A stretch of DNA of 7,277 bases from assembly GCA_024636425.1 (NCBI GenBank), contig JAGXHB010000150.1:1-7277 (forward strand). The letters run 5' to 3'. This document shows, piece by piece, positions 1 through 6,796 of the stretch. The notes under the pieces are model-generated. The model had not been told where the DNA came from and searched no databases. It saw nothing but the letters and a program-made list of their open reading frames with translations. This DNA comes from Roseobacter sp. (GTDB lineage Bacteria > Pseudomonadota > Alphaproteobacteria > Rhodobacterales > Rhodobacteraceae). How positions within the stretch are numbered: the first letter of the stretch is position 1; each line of letters begins with the position of its first letter. A program made the position numbers and the translations under genes.

Positions 1-78
1 AGTGCCGTATTTGTCGCGCAGGAAACGCCGCAGGCTGTCTTGCAGCATCTGCCGTTCTTCGGTCAGGTCAAAATTCAT
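1..78 (-). CDS. Acyl-CoA dehydrogenase, N-terminal fragment (probable small subunit of a pair)
   Basis: Only the first 26 codons are in the window; the gene continues past the left edge. The peptide begins MNFDLTEERQMLQDSLRRF, the usual start of an acyl-CoA dehydrogenase N-terminal alpha-helical domain (DLTEE followed by an amphipathic helix). The start is well fixed: the ATG (78-76) overlaps the TGA of the preceding dehydrogenase gene in an ATGA junction, with GGAGGT five bases upstream. In known pairs of this sort, such as pimeloyl-CoA dehydrogenase, a large-subunit gene is followed directly by a small-subunit gene and the products form a heteromeric FAD enzyme. By inference this is the small subunit, translationally coupled to its partner. 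With so little sequence, the subfamily and any catalytic residues cannot be read. Confidence 0.82.
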   Translation of the reverse strand, partial: MNFDLTEERQMLQDSLRRFLRDKYGT

Positions 79-1280
79 GCGCCACCTCCCATCATGGTCT
101 TGGCAATGATCTGGCGCTGGATCTCGTTCGAGCCGCCAAAGATCGACAGTTTGCGATTGTTGAAATATTGCGCCGCAACAGGGCCCGCGTTCAGCGGATC
201 AGGCAGGGCAAGGTTCGATCCTTCGATCGCTTCGGACGCGAAGGGCATCGCATAGGCTCCGGCAGCACGCCGCGCCAGATCGTTGATTTCCTGACGGATG
301 ATCGTGCCCTTGACCTTGAGCATGGACGCCTCGACGCCCGGTGCTGCGCCCGACGCCGCCTTGGAGACGATGCGCAGGTTTGTCGTGCTCATCGCCATCA
401 GGTCAATCTCGACCTGCGCCACACGTGCCGCAAAGTGGGGGTTTTCCATCAACGGCTTGCCGCCCGACATTTCGGCGCGTGCGATGCGCTTGACCGCCGT
501 CAGACCGGCCTGCGAGAACCCGACACCCGCGATATTCGTGCGCTCGTGGGTCAGCAGGTACTTGGCATAGGTCCAGCCTTCGTTTTCCTTGCCGACCAGA
601 TTTTCGACGGGCACTTTCACGTCCGAGAACCAGACTTCGTTCACTTCATGCGTACCGTCGAGCAGGATGATCGGGCGCACTTCGACGCCGGGGGTATCCA
701 TGTCGATCAACAGGAACGAGATGCCCTCCTGCTGCTTGACCGTCTTGTCGGTGCGCACCAGACAGAAGATCATGTTGGCGTGCTGGCCCAGTGTGGTCCA
801 GGTTTTCTGGCCATTCACGATGTAATGCGTGCCTTCGTCGTTCAGCACGGCCTCGGTCTTGAGGGACGCAAGGTCGGACCCGGCACCGGGCTCGGAATAG
901 CCCTGACACCACCAGTCTTCGCCCGACAGGATGCGCGGGAGCCAATAGTCGTTCTGCTCCTGAGAGCCGAATTTCTGCAACACGGGGGCCAGCATCGACA
1001 GGCCGAACGGCACGATGCGCGGCGCATAGGCGGCGGCGGCTTCTTCCTCGAAGATGTGGCGCTGAACGGCGTTCCATTCGGCACCGCCGAATTTCTTGGG
1101 CCAGTTCGGGGCCAGCCAGCCTTTTTCATTCAGGATGGCATGCCATTTTTCCTGACCTTCCTTGCCCAGCTCGTCGCCCTTGCGAATTTTATCGCTCATG
1201 TCCTTGGGCAGCTTTTCCTCGAGAAAAGCCCGCACTTCGGCGCGGAATGCCTTTTCTTCTTCGCTATAGCTCAGATCCAT
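75..1280 (-). CDS. Acyl-CoA dehydrogenase, probable large subunit (PimC-like)
   Basis: This 401-aa protein has the full length of an acyl-CoA dehydrogenase, a cytoplasmic FAD enzyme that introduces the trans-2 double bond in acyl-CoA. What is seen: the N-terminal helical domain (about 1-120), the FAD/substrate signature YSEPGAGSDL (128-137), the middle beta domain with NGQKTWTT (156-163), and the C-terminal helical domain ending with GGSNEIQRQI (382-391). At the position where medium-chain enzymes carry the catalytic glutamate (YEG) this protein has FGG (381-383). Instead HER (245-247) supplies E246, where isovaleryl- and long-chain acyl-CoA dehydrogenases place their base. That pattern fits the FadE17/FadE26/PimC-like branch. 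The start ATG has GGAGGA about 8 bases upstream. The gene follows the hydratase/dehydrogenase gene after 54 bp and overlaps the next dehydrogenase gene by 4 bp. The substrate is not determined; a dicarboxylyl-CoA or ring-derived acyl-CoA is possible from the PimC likeness. Confidence 0.93.
   Translation of the reverse strand: MDLSYSEEEKAFRAEVRAFLEEKLPKDMSDKIRKGDELGKEGQEKWHAILNEKGWLAPNWPKKFGGAEWNAVQRHIFEEEAAAAYAPRIVPFGLSMLAPVLQKFGSQEQNDYWLPRILSGEDWWCQGYSEPGAGSDLASLKTEAVLNDEGTHYIVNGQKTWTTLGQHANMIFCLVRTDKTVKQQEGISFLLIDMDTPGVEVRPIILLDGTHEVNEVWFSDVKVPVENLVGKENEGWTYAKYLLTHERTNIAGVGFSQAGLTAVKRIARAEMSGGKPLMENPHFAARVAQVEIDLMAMSTTNLRIVSKAASGAAPGVEASMLKVKGTIIRQEINDLARRAAGAYAMPFASEAIEGSNLALPDPLNAGPVAAQYFNNRKLSIFGGSNEIQRQIIAKTMMGGGA
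84..89 (-). promoter_or_regulatory. Shine-Dalgarno site embedded in the preceding gene's last codons
   Basis: On the minus strand GGAGGT lies five bases before the ATG at 78. It is made from the GGA GGT glycine codons of the C-terminal MMGGGA of the upstream dehydrogenase. The site fixes the downstream start, and with the ATGA overlap it indicates translational coupling of the two subunits. Confidence 0.75.
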
Positions 1281-1306
1281 TAGATGTTCCTCCGGTTGAA
1301 AATTCT

Positions 1307-1324
1307 GTCGGGGCGGACCCCGAC
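1307..1324 (-). terminator. Intercistronic hairpin, possible partial terminator or mRNA-processing element
   Basis: A perfect 7-bp GC-rich stem, GTCGGGG / CCCCGAC, closes a 4-base loop. It lies 10 bases after the stop codon of the hydratase/dehydrogenase gene and 26 bases before the next start. On the minus strand the stem is followed by AGAATTTTC, a short interrupted T-rich stretch rather than a clean U-tract. A full intrinsic terminator is therefore doubtful. A partial terminator, or an RNA stabilising/processing element that sets different levels of the upstream and downstream proteins, is the alternative. The ribosome site GGAGGA for the next gene lies outside the stem and stays free. Confidence 0.45.
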
Positions 1325-1334
1325 GGGTATTGAA

Positions 1335-3431
1335 TTACTTAGCGGCCTGCTTGTTCAGGTCATCAAAGGTGCGACCCTCTGCCACCAGTTCTTTCAGCAG
1401 CGGTGCCGGTTCCCAGAACCAGGCGTCTTCCTCGGCAAAGCGTTCGATGTCGGCCAGCAGTTCGGGCAGGCCTTGCAGATCGGCCCATTTCATCGGGCCG
1501 CCCCAATACCGCGGAAAGCCGTAGCCAAAGAGCAGCACCATATCGACATCAAGCGGGCGCTTGGCGATGCCCTCGCCCACGACCTTCGCCGCCTCGTTGA
1601 CCATCGCGGCCATGTAGCGGCGCACGATTTCGCTGTCGGAAAAATCATGCGGGGTGATGCCGCGCTCGGCGCGCTCCGCCTCGATCAGTTCGGTCACTTC
1701 GGGGTTCGGCACGCCGCCCCGTGTGCCCTTTTCGTAGATGTAGTAGCCTTTGCCGGTCTTCTGGCCGAAGTTACCCCCCTCGCACAGCTTGTCGACATAT
1801 GTCGGCACGCGTTCTGCGGGATGGCGGTGCGGTGCCTTGCGCTTGCGCGTGGCCCAGCCAATGTCCAGCCCCGCCAGATCGCCCACGGCAAACGGCCCCA
1901 TCGCAAAGCCGAAGTCAACGAGTGCCTTGTCGATCTGATAGGGCGACGCCCCGTCAAGAACCATGTGATCGGCGGCGGTGCGATAGGTCGCGAGAATGCG
2001 GTTGCCGATGAACCCATCACAGACGCCTGCACGCACCGAAATCTTGCCAAGCGCCTTGCCAAGCGCGAAGCCGGTCGCCACCACATCCGGCGCGGTCTTG
2101 TCCGCGACCACGACCTCAAGCAGTTTCATCACATGCGCGGGCGAGAAGAAATGCAGCCCGATCACATCTTCGGGGCGCTTCGTGCTGGCGGCGATTTCAT
2201 CCACGTCCAGATAGGATGTGTTCGACGCAAGAATCGCACCCGGCTTGCAGACAGCATCTAGCTTGCCGAAGACGTCTTTCTTGACGTCCATATCCTCGAA
2301 CACCGCCTCGACCACGAGATCGACATCAGACAGCGCGTCGTATTCGGTGGTGACGGTCAGCGCCTTGGTTGTCAGATCGTCGAATTTGTCCTGACTGATC
2401 TTGCCGCGCTTCAATGCGCCGGACAGGTTGCCCGAAATACGCTCGTGCGCAGCGGCGACAAATTCGTCCTTCATCTCGATCAGCACGACGGAAAAGCCTG
2501 ACAGCAGCGCCGCGGTGGCGATCCCTGCCCCCATGGTCCCGCCACCGATCACACCGATGGCTTTCAGATCGCGGGGTTCAACGTCTTTCAACTCGGGCAG
2601 GTTGCCGACCGCACGTTCCGAGAAGAACGCGTGGATCATCCCCTCCCGCTGGTCGGTTTTCATGAGGTCCATGAACATCTCGCGCTCGGCCTGCATACCG
2701 GTGTCGAAATCAAGCTCGACCGACGCTTGCACGGCACGCACGGCCTGCGCGGGCGCAATCTGGCCGCGCGCCTTTTTCAACGCGCCGTCATAGGCGGCAT
2801 CCCAGTCGATCGGCTCGGCGGTTGGCATTTCGCTGATCGCGCGGCGCTTGGCCCCTTCCGACAGCAGTGCGTTGGCATAGGCAATGCCCACTTCCTCGGG
2901 ATCGCCCTCTTCGATCTTGTCGATGATCCCAAGCTTTGCAGCCTCGTCCGCCTTGACCTGACGGCCGGACGTGATGAGATCAAGCGCTGCATCCGCACCG
3001 ATCAGACGCGGCAGACGCTGGGTCGCGCCGGCACCGGGGATCAGGCCCAGATGAACCTCGGGCAGACCCACACGGGCCGAAGGCTGCGCGATGCGGTAAT
3101 GCGCGGACAGCGCGATTTCCAGACCGCCCCCCAGACTTACGCCATGCATCGACGCCACGACGATGCGCGAGGACGCTTCGATGCGCTTGCAAACATCGGG
3201 CAGGAACGGCTCGAGCGGGGTCTTGCCAAATTCGGTAATGTCAGCGCCCGCAATAAACGCGCGGCCTTCGCCCACGATCACAACAGCCTCCACGCCCTCA
3301 TCGGCTTCGGCCTTTTCGATCCCTTCGACCAGCCCTTCGCGCACAGCATGGGACAGGGCGTTGACGGGGGGGTTCTTGATCCTCAGCACAGCAATATCGC
3401 CCGTGCGGGAATATTCGATCTTCTCATCCAT
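1335..3431 (-). CDS. Fused enoyl-CoA hydratase / 3-hydroxyacyl-CoA dehydrogenase (FadJ/PimF/MFE-1 type)
   Basis: This 698-aa bifunctional enzyme would carry out hydration and NAD-dependent oxidation, the middle two steps of beta-oxidation, in the cytoplasm. The crotonase domain (about 1-190) shows the oxyanion-hole segment AFIAGADI (58-65) and both catalytic glutamates, E105 in GGGLEIAL and E125 in GLPEVHLG. They are 20 residues apart, as in rat crotonase E144/E164. The Rossmann domain starts near 290 with GGGTMGAG (296-303). The dehydrogenase catalytic pair is H427 (GLHFFSP) and E439 (MKLLEVV), 12 apart as in the family. N477 in GFIGNR is the usual substrate-contact asparagine. The C-terminal dehydrogenase repeat runs to about 690. 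All key residues are present, so both activities should work. The start ATG is preceded by AGGAGA. The regulator gene ends only 35 bases upstream with no terminator between, so co-transcription is likely. Length and order match monomeric multifunctional enzymes. A thiolase is not fused or visible. Confidence 0.95.
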   Translation of the reverse strand: MDEKIEYSRTGDIAVLRIKNPPVNALSHAVREGLVEGIEKAEADEGVEAVVIVGEGRAFIAGADITEFGKTPLEPFLPDVCKRIEASSRIVVASMHGVSLGGGLEIALSAHYRIAQPSARVGLPEVHLGLIPGAGATQRLPRLIGADAALDLITSGRQVKADEAAKLGIIDKIEEGDPEEVGIAYANALLSEGAKRRAISEMPTAEPIDWDAAYDGALKKARGQIAPAQAVRAVQASVELDFDTGMQAEREMFMDLMKTDQREGMIHAFFSERAVGNLPELKDVEPRDLKAIGVIGGGTMGAGIATAALLSGFSVVLIEMKDEFVAAAHERISGNLSGALKRGKISQDKFDDLTTKALTVTTEYDALSDVDLVVEAVFEDMDVKKDVFGKLDAVCKPGAILASNTSYLDVDEIAASTKRPEDVIGLHFFSPAHVMKLLEVVVADKTAPDVVATGFALGKALGKISVRAGVCDGFIGNRILATYRTAADHMVLDGASPYQIDKALVDFGFAMGPFAVGDLAGLDIGWATRKRKAPHRHPAERVPTYVDKLCEGGNFGQKTGKGYYIYEKGTRGGVPNPEVTELIEAERAERGITPHDFSDSEIVRRYMAAMVNEAAKVVGEGIAKRPLDVDMVLLFGYGFPRYWGGPMKWADLQGLPELLADIERFAEEDAWFWEPAPLLKELVAEGRTFDDLNKQAAK

Positions 3432-3466
3432 CTTGAACTCTCCTGTCTTGTCTCAATCTCGGGTAT

Positions 3467-4243
3467 TCAGTCGCGACGGCTCAGCGCCGGCGTCCGGCCT
3501 GTACGTCGCTCCAGCGCGCGCACGACATCGCGCAGTGCCGGGCCAACTTCCGTCTGGATCCGCGCCTCAGAAAGCTCTGCCGGCGTGGCCCCTGCGCTAA
3601 AGGCGACCGGTTCGCCAAATTCCTCCGCGAAATACGGCACGCTCACGGCGTTGATGGCGCTGTTGAATCGCGTGCCTTCCAGCGCGTAGGCAAAACCCTG
3701 ACCAATCAATTGCGTGTACCCCTCCGAGCGGAACTGTCGCATATCCGCATCGGGCGTCAACTGCTCAAACCGCTCTTCGCCAAGTGACGCCACGACGGCC
3801 CTGCCCGAAGAGGATCCAAGCACCGGAATCCGGTGTCCAGGCTCGAGCCAGAGGGTTGACGCATGTTTGGGCCGCCACGTACGGACCAGCATCATCTTGG
3901 CCTCGTCACGCACAGCGACCAGTGTCAGCGTGCCTGTATCATCCGCCAATTGCTGCATCGCATCCGACGCCAGATCCAGAAAATCGATGGCGACCGAGGT
4001 GACAGATCCGAAGGCAATCGCCGAGGGCCCCAGCCGGAAGCGGTCATTGCGCCCACCGTGACTGAGATACCCCAATTCGCACAATGTATAGGTCAGCCTT
4101 GAGACGGTGGGTTTGGGCAGGCCTGTCCGCTCCGCGATCTGCGCATGGGTCAGTCCGCTGTCACTTGCCCGAAATACACGCAACACGGCCAGTCCTCTGG
4201 CGAGGGTATTGGTGAACTTGCGATCAATGATGTCAGCGTTCAT
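3467..4243 (-). CDS. IclR-family transcriptional regulator
   Basis: This is a cytoplasmic DNA-binding regulator of 258 aa, normal for IclR proteins. An N-terminal winged helix-turn-helix spans about 10-75 (LARGLAVLRVF, then the helix-turn-helix THAQIAERTGLPKPTVSRL). An IclR effector-binding domain spans about 85-250, including GSSSGRAVVA (143-152). I chose the ATG at 4243. It gives MNADIIDRKF, the usual lead into this family, whereas the longer frame would start with TTG at 4270 inside a palindrome that looks like an operator. The Shine-Dalgarno before the ATG is weak (GGGAAA). The gene leads the beta-oxidation genes in the same direction, 35 bp ahead. It therefore probably controls them and itself, responding to a CoA intermediate or its acid; that is inference. 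Many IclR proteins sit divergent from their targets, but co-directional layouts are also known. Confidence 0.92.
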   Translation of the reverse strand: MNADIIDRKFTNTLARGLAVLRVFRASDSGLTHAQIAERTGLPKPTVSRLTYTLCELGYLSHGGRNDRFRLGPSAIAFGSVTSVAIDFLDLASDAMQQLADDTGTLTLVAVRDEAKMMLVRTWRPKHASTLWLEPGHRIPVLGSSSGRAVVASLGEERFEQLTPDADMRQFRSEGYTQLIGQGFAYALEGTRFNSAINAVSVPYFAEEFGEPVAFSAGATPAELSEARIQTEVGPALRDVVRALERRTGRTPALSRRD

Positions 4244-4268
4244 GGATTTCCCGGTTGTTTCGCTCTGC

Positions 4269-4281
4269 AAAACTGAGTTTT
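4269..4281. promoter_or_regulatory. Candidate IclR operator: perfect 13-bp palindrome
   Basis: AAAACT-G-AGTTTT is a perfect inverted repeat with a one-base centre. It is bracketed by the same hexamer, CTCTGC, at 4263-4268 and 4283-4288 as direct repeats. It ends 25 bases before the regulator's ATG, just downstream of a possible promoter. Short AT-rich palindromes are typical IclR-type sites, so autoregulation and control of the whole operon are plausible. Binding is inferred. Confidence 0.5.
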
Positions 4282-4296
4282 ACTCTGCGTCGGCGA

Positions 4297-4325
4297 AATC
4301 TAGTCAGACCAATCTGTCAGCGCAA
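4297..4325 (-). promoter_or_regulatory. Possible sigma-70-like promoter for the iclR-led operon
   Basis: On the minus strand TTGCGC (4325-4320) and TAGATT (4302-4297) are 17 bases apart. Matches to TTGACA and TATAAT are only moderate (3/6 and 4/6). Transcription would begin near 4290, which puts the palindrome at 4269-4281 just after the start point, a position suited to repression. Confidence 0.3.
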
Positions 4326-4384
4326 CCGGATTCTCGCCCCGCTGCACCGGCCCGGGGTCCGACGCCGGCATCACACTGCCAGGA

Positions 4385-4873
4385 TCATGCCCGCCGGTAG
4401 ATAAAGCACCGCCCCGGCACCGCTTCTTCAGGCAAGGGAAGCTCGGTCAGGTGGTCGAAATACATGCGGTCGCTTGAGACCATCAATCCACCGGACGCCA
4501 CCAGAGGTTCCACAAGCGGTGAGATGGCCCGCGCGAACGCATCATTCTTGCCGATATCGTGCCCGCCAAGATCTGCATGGATAAGGCGCGCCGTGGGTCC
4601 AAAGCGCGTCAACGCTGCGGGCAAGGTCTGGTGGACATCCCCCAGCAGCAGCATTTCATCCGGCGGCGTGCTCTCGGGATGCGATGCAACAGCGCGCTCG
4701 AAAACGTAAATCTCGCGCTCCGGCATGATCTCGCGCATGTGATGATAGGTGCGGCCATTGCCGAGACCCAGCTCGAACACCGGGCCGGGTTGCCCCTTTG
4801 TCAGGTCCACGGCATGGTTCAGGCAAGCACGCTGCGACACCATGCGGTTGATAAATACATCAAGACGGCTCAT
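4385..4873 (-). CDS. Small class I SAM-dependent methyltransferase-like protein
   Basis: This 162-aa cytoplasmic protein carries a compact Rossmann methyltransferase fold. Motif I is FELGLGNG (33-40), the SAM-binding glycine loop. YVFER (56-60) ends the next strand with acidic E59, expected to bind the SAM ribose. LLLGDVHQ (75-82) carries D79, and LIHADLGGHD (97-106) carries D101 at the motif IV position. The protein is shorter than most methyltransferases and has no clear substrate domain. It resembles the small alphaproteobacterial family I recall as Pfam Methyltransf_17; that match is from memory and unsearched. The start ATG has AAGGAG about 7 bases upstream. It lies upstream of the iclR gene on the same strand, separated by 141 bp that hold a separate candidate promoter, and divergent from the transporter operon. 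The substrate is unknown, and the context does not tie it to either neighbour. Confidence 0.8.
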   Translation of the reverse strand: MSRLDVFINRMVSQRACLNHAVDLTKGQPGPVFELGLGNGRTYHHMREIMPEREIYVFERAVASHPESTPPDEMLLLGDVHQTLPAALTRFGPTARLIHADLGGHDIGKNDAFARAISPLVEPLVASGGLMVSSDRMYFDHLTELPLPEEAVPGRCFIYRRA

Positions 4874-5026
4874 CCGGCGGCTCCTTTTTTTCGCTTGTCT
4901 GTTACATGGGCACGGTACCCGTCAATGTACAGGCGCCGCCACGTAGAACATGACGTCCCTAGACGGCACCGCGTTTATCGGCTTCACTCTTTCCGGCACG
5001 TATGCCCCCCATTGCCCCTGGATGCC
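4874..5026. promoter_or_regulatory. Divergent intergenic region with imperfect dyads
   Basis: These 153 bp separate the minus-strand methyltransferase gene from the plus-strand transporter operon, so promoters for both should lie here. ACGG-TAC-CCGT (4912-4922) forms a small inverted repeat, with ACAT (4904-4907) and ATGT (4925-4928) as near-symmetric outer arms, offset by one base. I see no convincing plus-strand -35/-10 pair and no riboswitch. Confidence 0.4.
4899..4925 (-). promoter_or_regulatory. Weak candidate promoter for the methyltransferase gene
   Basis: On the minus strand TTGACG (4925-4920) is a good -35 match. TAACAG (4904-4899) is a poor -10 with a short 15-base spacer. Transcription would start about 20 bases before the ATG at 4873, leaving room for the AAGGAG ribosome site. 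The spacer length is the main weakness. Confidence 0.22.
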
Positions 5027-6796
5027 ATGACCGCCCTTTTAGATGTTCGCGACCTGACGATCGGTTTTGGCGCTGCCCCCCCGGTGGTGGACCGCGTCAG
5101 CTTTGCCGTGAACGCAGGCGAGACATTGGCACTGGTCGGGGAAAGCGGGTCCGGCAAGACGCTGACGTGCAGGTCGATCCTGCGCATTCTGCCCGATGCG
5201 GCGCAATTGCGGGGCGGTACGATCCGCTTTGACGGGGCCGGCGGCACTGTCGATATGATGACCCTGTCGGAAAAGGCGATGCGGTCCATCCGCGGCGACC
5301 GTATCGCGATGATCTTTCAGGAACCGATGCGGTCGCTGTCGCCGTTGCACCGCTTGGGCGATCAGGTGGCCGAAGTGCTCCATCTGCACCGCCGGATGGG
5401 TCGGGCCGAAGCCAAGCGTGCCGTGCTTGACCAGTTTGCCAAGGTGGGCTTTGTCGATCCTGACCGCGCCTGGCGCAGCTATCCGTTCGAGATGTCGGGC
5501 GGCATGCGCCAACGCGCCATGATCGCGATGGCAATGGTAGCCAAACCCGAGGTGCTGATTGCGGATGAACCGACGACGGCGCTGGATGTCACCACTCAGG
5601 CGCAGGTGCTGGGCCTGATCCGCAGCCTGCAGGCCGACACCGGCATGGCAGTGATCCTTGTGACCCATGATCTGGGGGTCGTGGCCAACATGGCGCAGCA
5701 CGTCGTCGTCATGAACAAGGGCCGGGTCATGGAAAGCGGAGAGGCGAGCCGCGTTCTGGCATCCCCCGGCCATGCGTATACGGCCAAGCTTTTCGCCGCA
5801 GCACCGATGATCCCCGCAGTCGCAAGGCCCGCGCGCGCGCCGCAGCATGATGATATCATACTTGATCTGCGCGATGTGTCCAAGACTTATACCATGCGCG
5901 CGCGTGGCTGGCGCACGCCGGTGTCCGTGACAGCCTGCCAACATGTCGATCTGCGCCTGCAACGCGGCAAGACGCTGGCCATCGTCGGTGAAAGCGGGTC
6001 GGGCAAAACCACCTGCGCCCGCATCGCCATGGGGGCGGAAGCTCCGGATGCCGGCGGCGCAGTGTTGTTCTGCCCCGACCGTGGTGCCGACCCCATACCC
6101 GTGCACACCATGTCCAAGGCAGAGCGTATGGCGTTCCAGCGGCAGGCGCAGATGGTCTTTCAGGATCCCTATGCGTCGCTCAGCCCACGGATGCGCGTGC
6201 AAGAGGCGCTGACCGAACCGATGGAAATCCACGGCATCGGCACCAAGTCCGATCGCCGCGAGAAAGCCGCCGAGATGCTGCGTTGGGTGGGGCTGGACCC
6301 CGACATGCTGCGGCGTTTCCCGCATGCGTTTTCAGGGGGCCAGCGCCAACGTCTTTCGATTGCCCGCGCGCTGACGCTCGACCCTCGACTGCTGGTGTGT
6401 GACGAGCCTACATCGGCGTTGGACGTATCGGTGCAAGACCAGATCCTGACCCTGCTGGAGGACATCCGCGAACGCGCCAACCTCAGCTATCTGTTCATCA
6501 GCCACGATCTTGCCGTTGTGGCACGGATTGCCGACGAAGTCGCTGTGATGCGCGCCGGTGTCATTGTCGAACAGGCCGCACCCGATACGCTGTTTTACAA
6601 CCCGCAGCATCCCTATACTCGTGCCCTGATCGCCGCACAGCCCGAACCGGATGTAAGCCGCCCGATTGATCTGGATCTGGTGGCGCAAGGGGCGGGCTCG
6701 CCATTGCTATGGCCCGAAAGCTACCGTTTCGAAGGTGCCAACGTGCCCGCCTTGCGCGAGCTTGAGCCGGGCCATATGGTGCGATGCCATGCGTAA
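5027..6796 (+). CDS. Peptide-type ABC importer, fused double ATP-binding protein (DppD-DppF/YejF-like)
   Basis: This 589-aa protein joins two ATPase domains that power import of oligopeptides or similar solutes from the inner face of the membrane. Domain 1 (about 4-260): Walker A GESGSGKT (38-45), Q-loop Q98, signature MSGGM (156-160), Walker B with D180-E181, and H214. Domain 2 (about 278-540): Walker A GESGSGKT (321-328), Q379, signature FSGGQ (435-439), Walker B with D459-E460, and H493. Both domains look catalytically complete, and each ends in an oligopeptide-transporter C-terminal motif (GHAYTAKLF near 248-256; QHPYTRAL near 527-534). A tail follows from about 541 to 589. The ATG at 5027 gives [12 protein letters not shown], the normal family start. 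The open frame extends much further upstream, but that part is antisense to the methyltransferase gene. The Shine-Dalgarno is poor. The binding-protein gene overlaps the 3' end by 8 bases. The transported solute cannot be read from the ATPase. Confidence 0.95.
   Translation: MTALLDVRDLTIGFGAAPPVVDRVSFAVNAGETLALVGESGSGKTLTCRSILRILPDAAQLRGGTIRFDGAGGTVDMMTLSEKAMRSIRGDRIAMIFQEPMRSLSPLHRLGDQVAEVLHLHRRMGRAEAKRAVLDQFAKVGFVDPDRAWRSYPFEMSGGMRQRAMIAMAMVAKPEVLIADEPTTALDVTTQAQVLGLIRSLQADTGMAVILVTHDLGVVANMAQHVVVMNKGRVMESGEASRVLASPGHAYTAKLFAAAPMIPAVARPARAPQHDDIILDLRDVSKTYTMRARGWRTPVSVTACQHVDLRLQRGKTLAIVGESGSGKTTCARIAMGAEAPDAGGAVLFCPDRGADPIPVHTMSKAERMAFQRQAQMVFQDPYASLSPRMRVQEALTEPMEIHGIGTKSDRREKAAEMLRWVGLDPDMLRRFPHAFSGGQRQRLSIARALTLDPRLLVCDEPTSALDVSVQDQILTLLEDIRERANLSYLFISHDLAVVARIADEVAVMRAGVIVEQAAPDTLFYNPQHPYTRALIAAQPEPDVSRPIDLDLVAQGAGSPLLWPESYRFEGANVPALRELEPGHMVRCHA

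Noticed and set aside
168..1283. Long plus-strand open frame (371 codons) opposite the acyl-CoA dehydrogenase
   Set aside because: It is antisense to a gene with complete family motifs. The translation is rich in Arg, His, Gly and Asp with no recognisable domain, as expected for shadow frames in GC-rich DNA.
1284..2261. Plus-strand open frame (325 codons) opposite the bifunctional enzyme gene
   Set aside because: It is a shadow of the dehydrogenase half of a well-supported gene, with no domain or ribosome site.
2631..3689. Plus-strand open frame (352 codons) spanning the bifunctional and IclR genes
   Set aside because: It crosses two real genes and their intergenic gap on the opposite strand; the composition looks like antisense translation.
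4325..4375. Possible terminator hairpin after the methyltransferase gene (CCGGC/GCCGG or CCCCG/CGGGG arms)
   Set aside because: The stems are only 5 bp with long loops and no T-run follows, so they are not distinguishable from GC-rich background.
4559..5026. N-terminal extension of the double-ATPase frame by 156 codons
   Set aside because: The extension runs antisense through the methyltransferase gene and the divergent promoter region, and family proteins start at MTALLDV-like sequence.
5138..6010. Near-identical DNA around the two Walker A motifs of the double ATPase, as a possible recent duplication
   Set aside because: Similarity is confined to the functionally fixed GESGSGKT segment; the two domains differ strongly elsewhere, so this is ancient fusion plus constraint.
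5039..6325. Minus-strand open frame (428 codons) opposite the double ATPase
   Set aside because: It is very His/Arg/Gln-rich antisense of a gene with two full sets of ABC motifs; no independent support.
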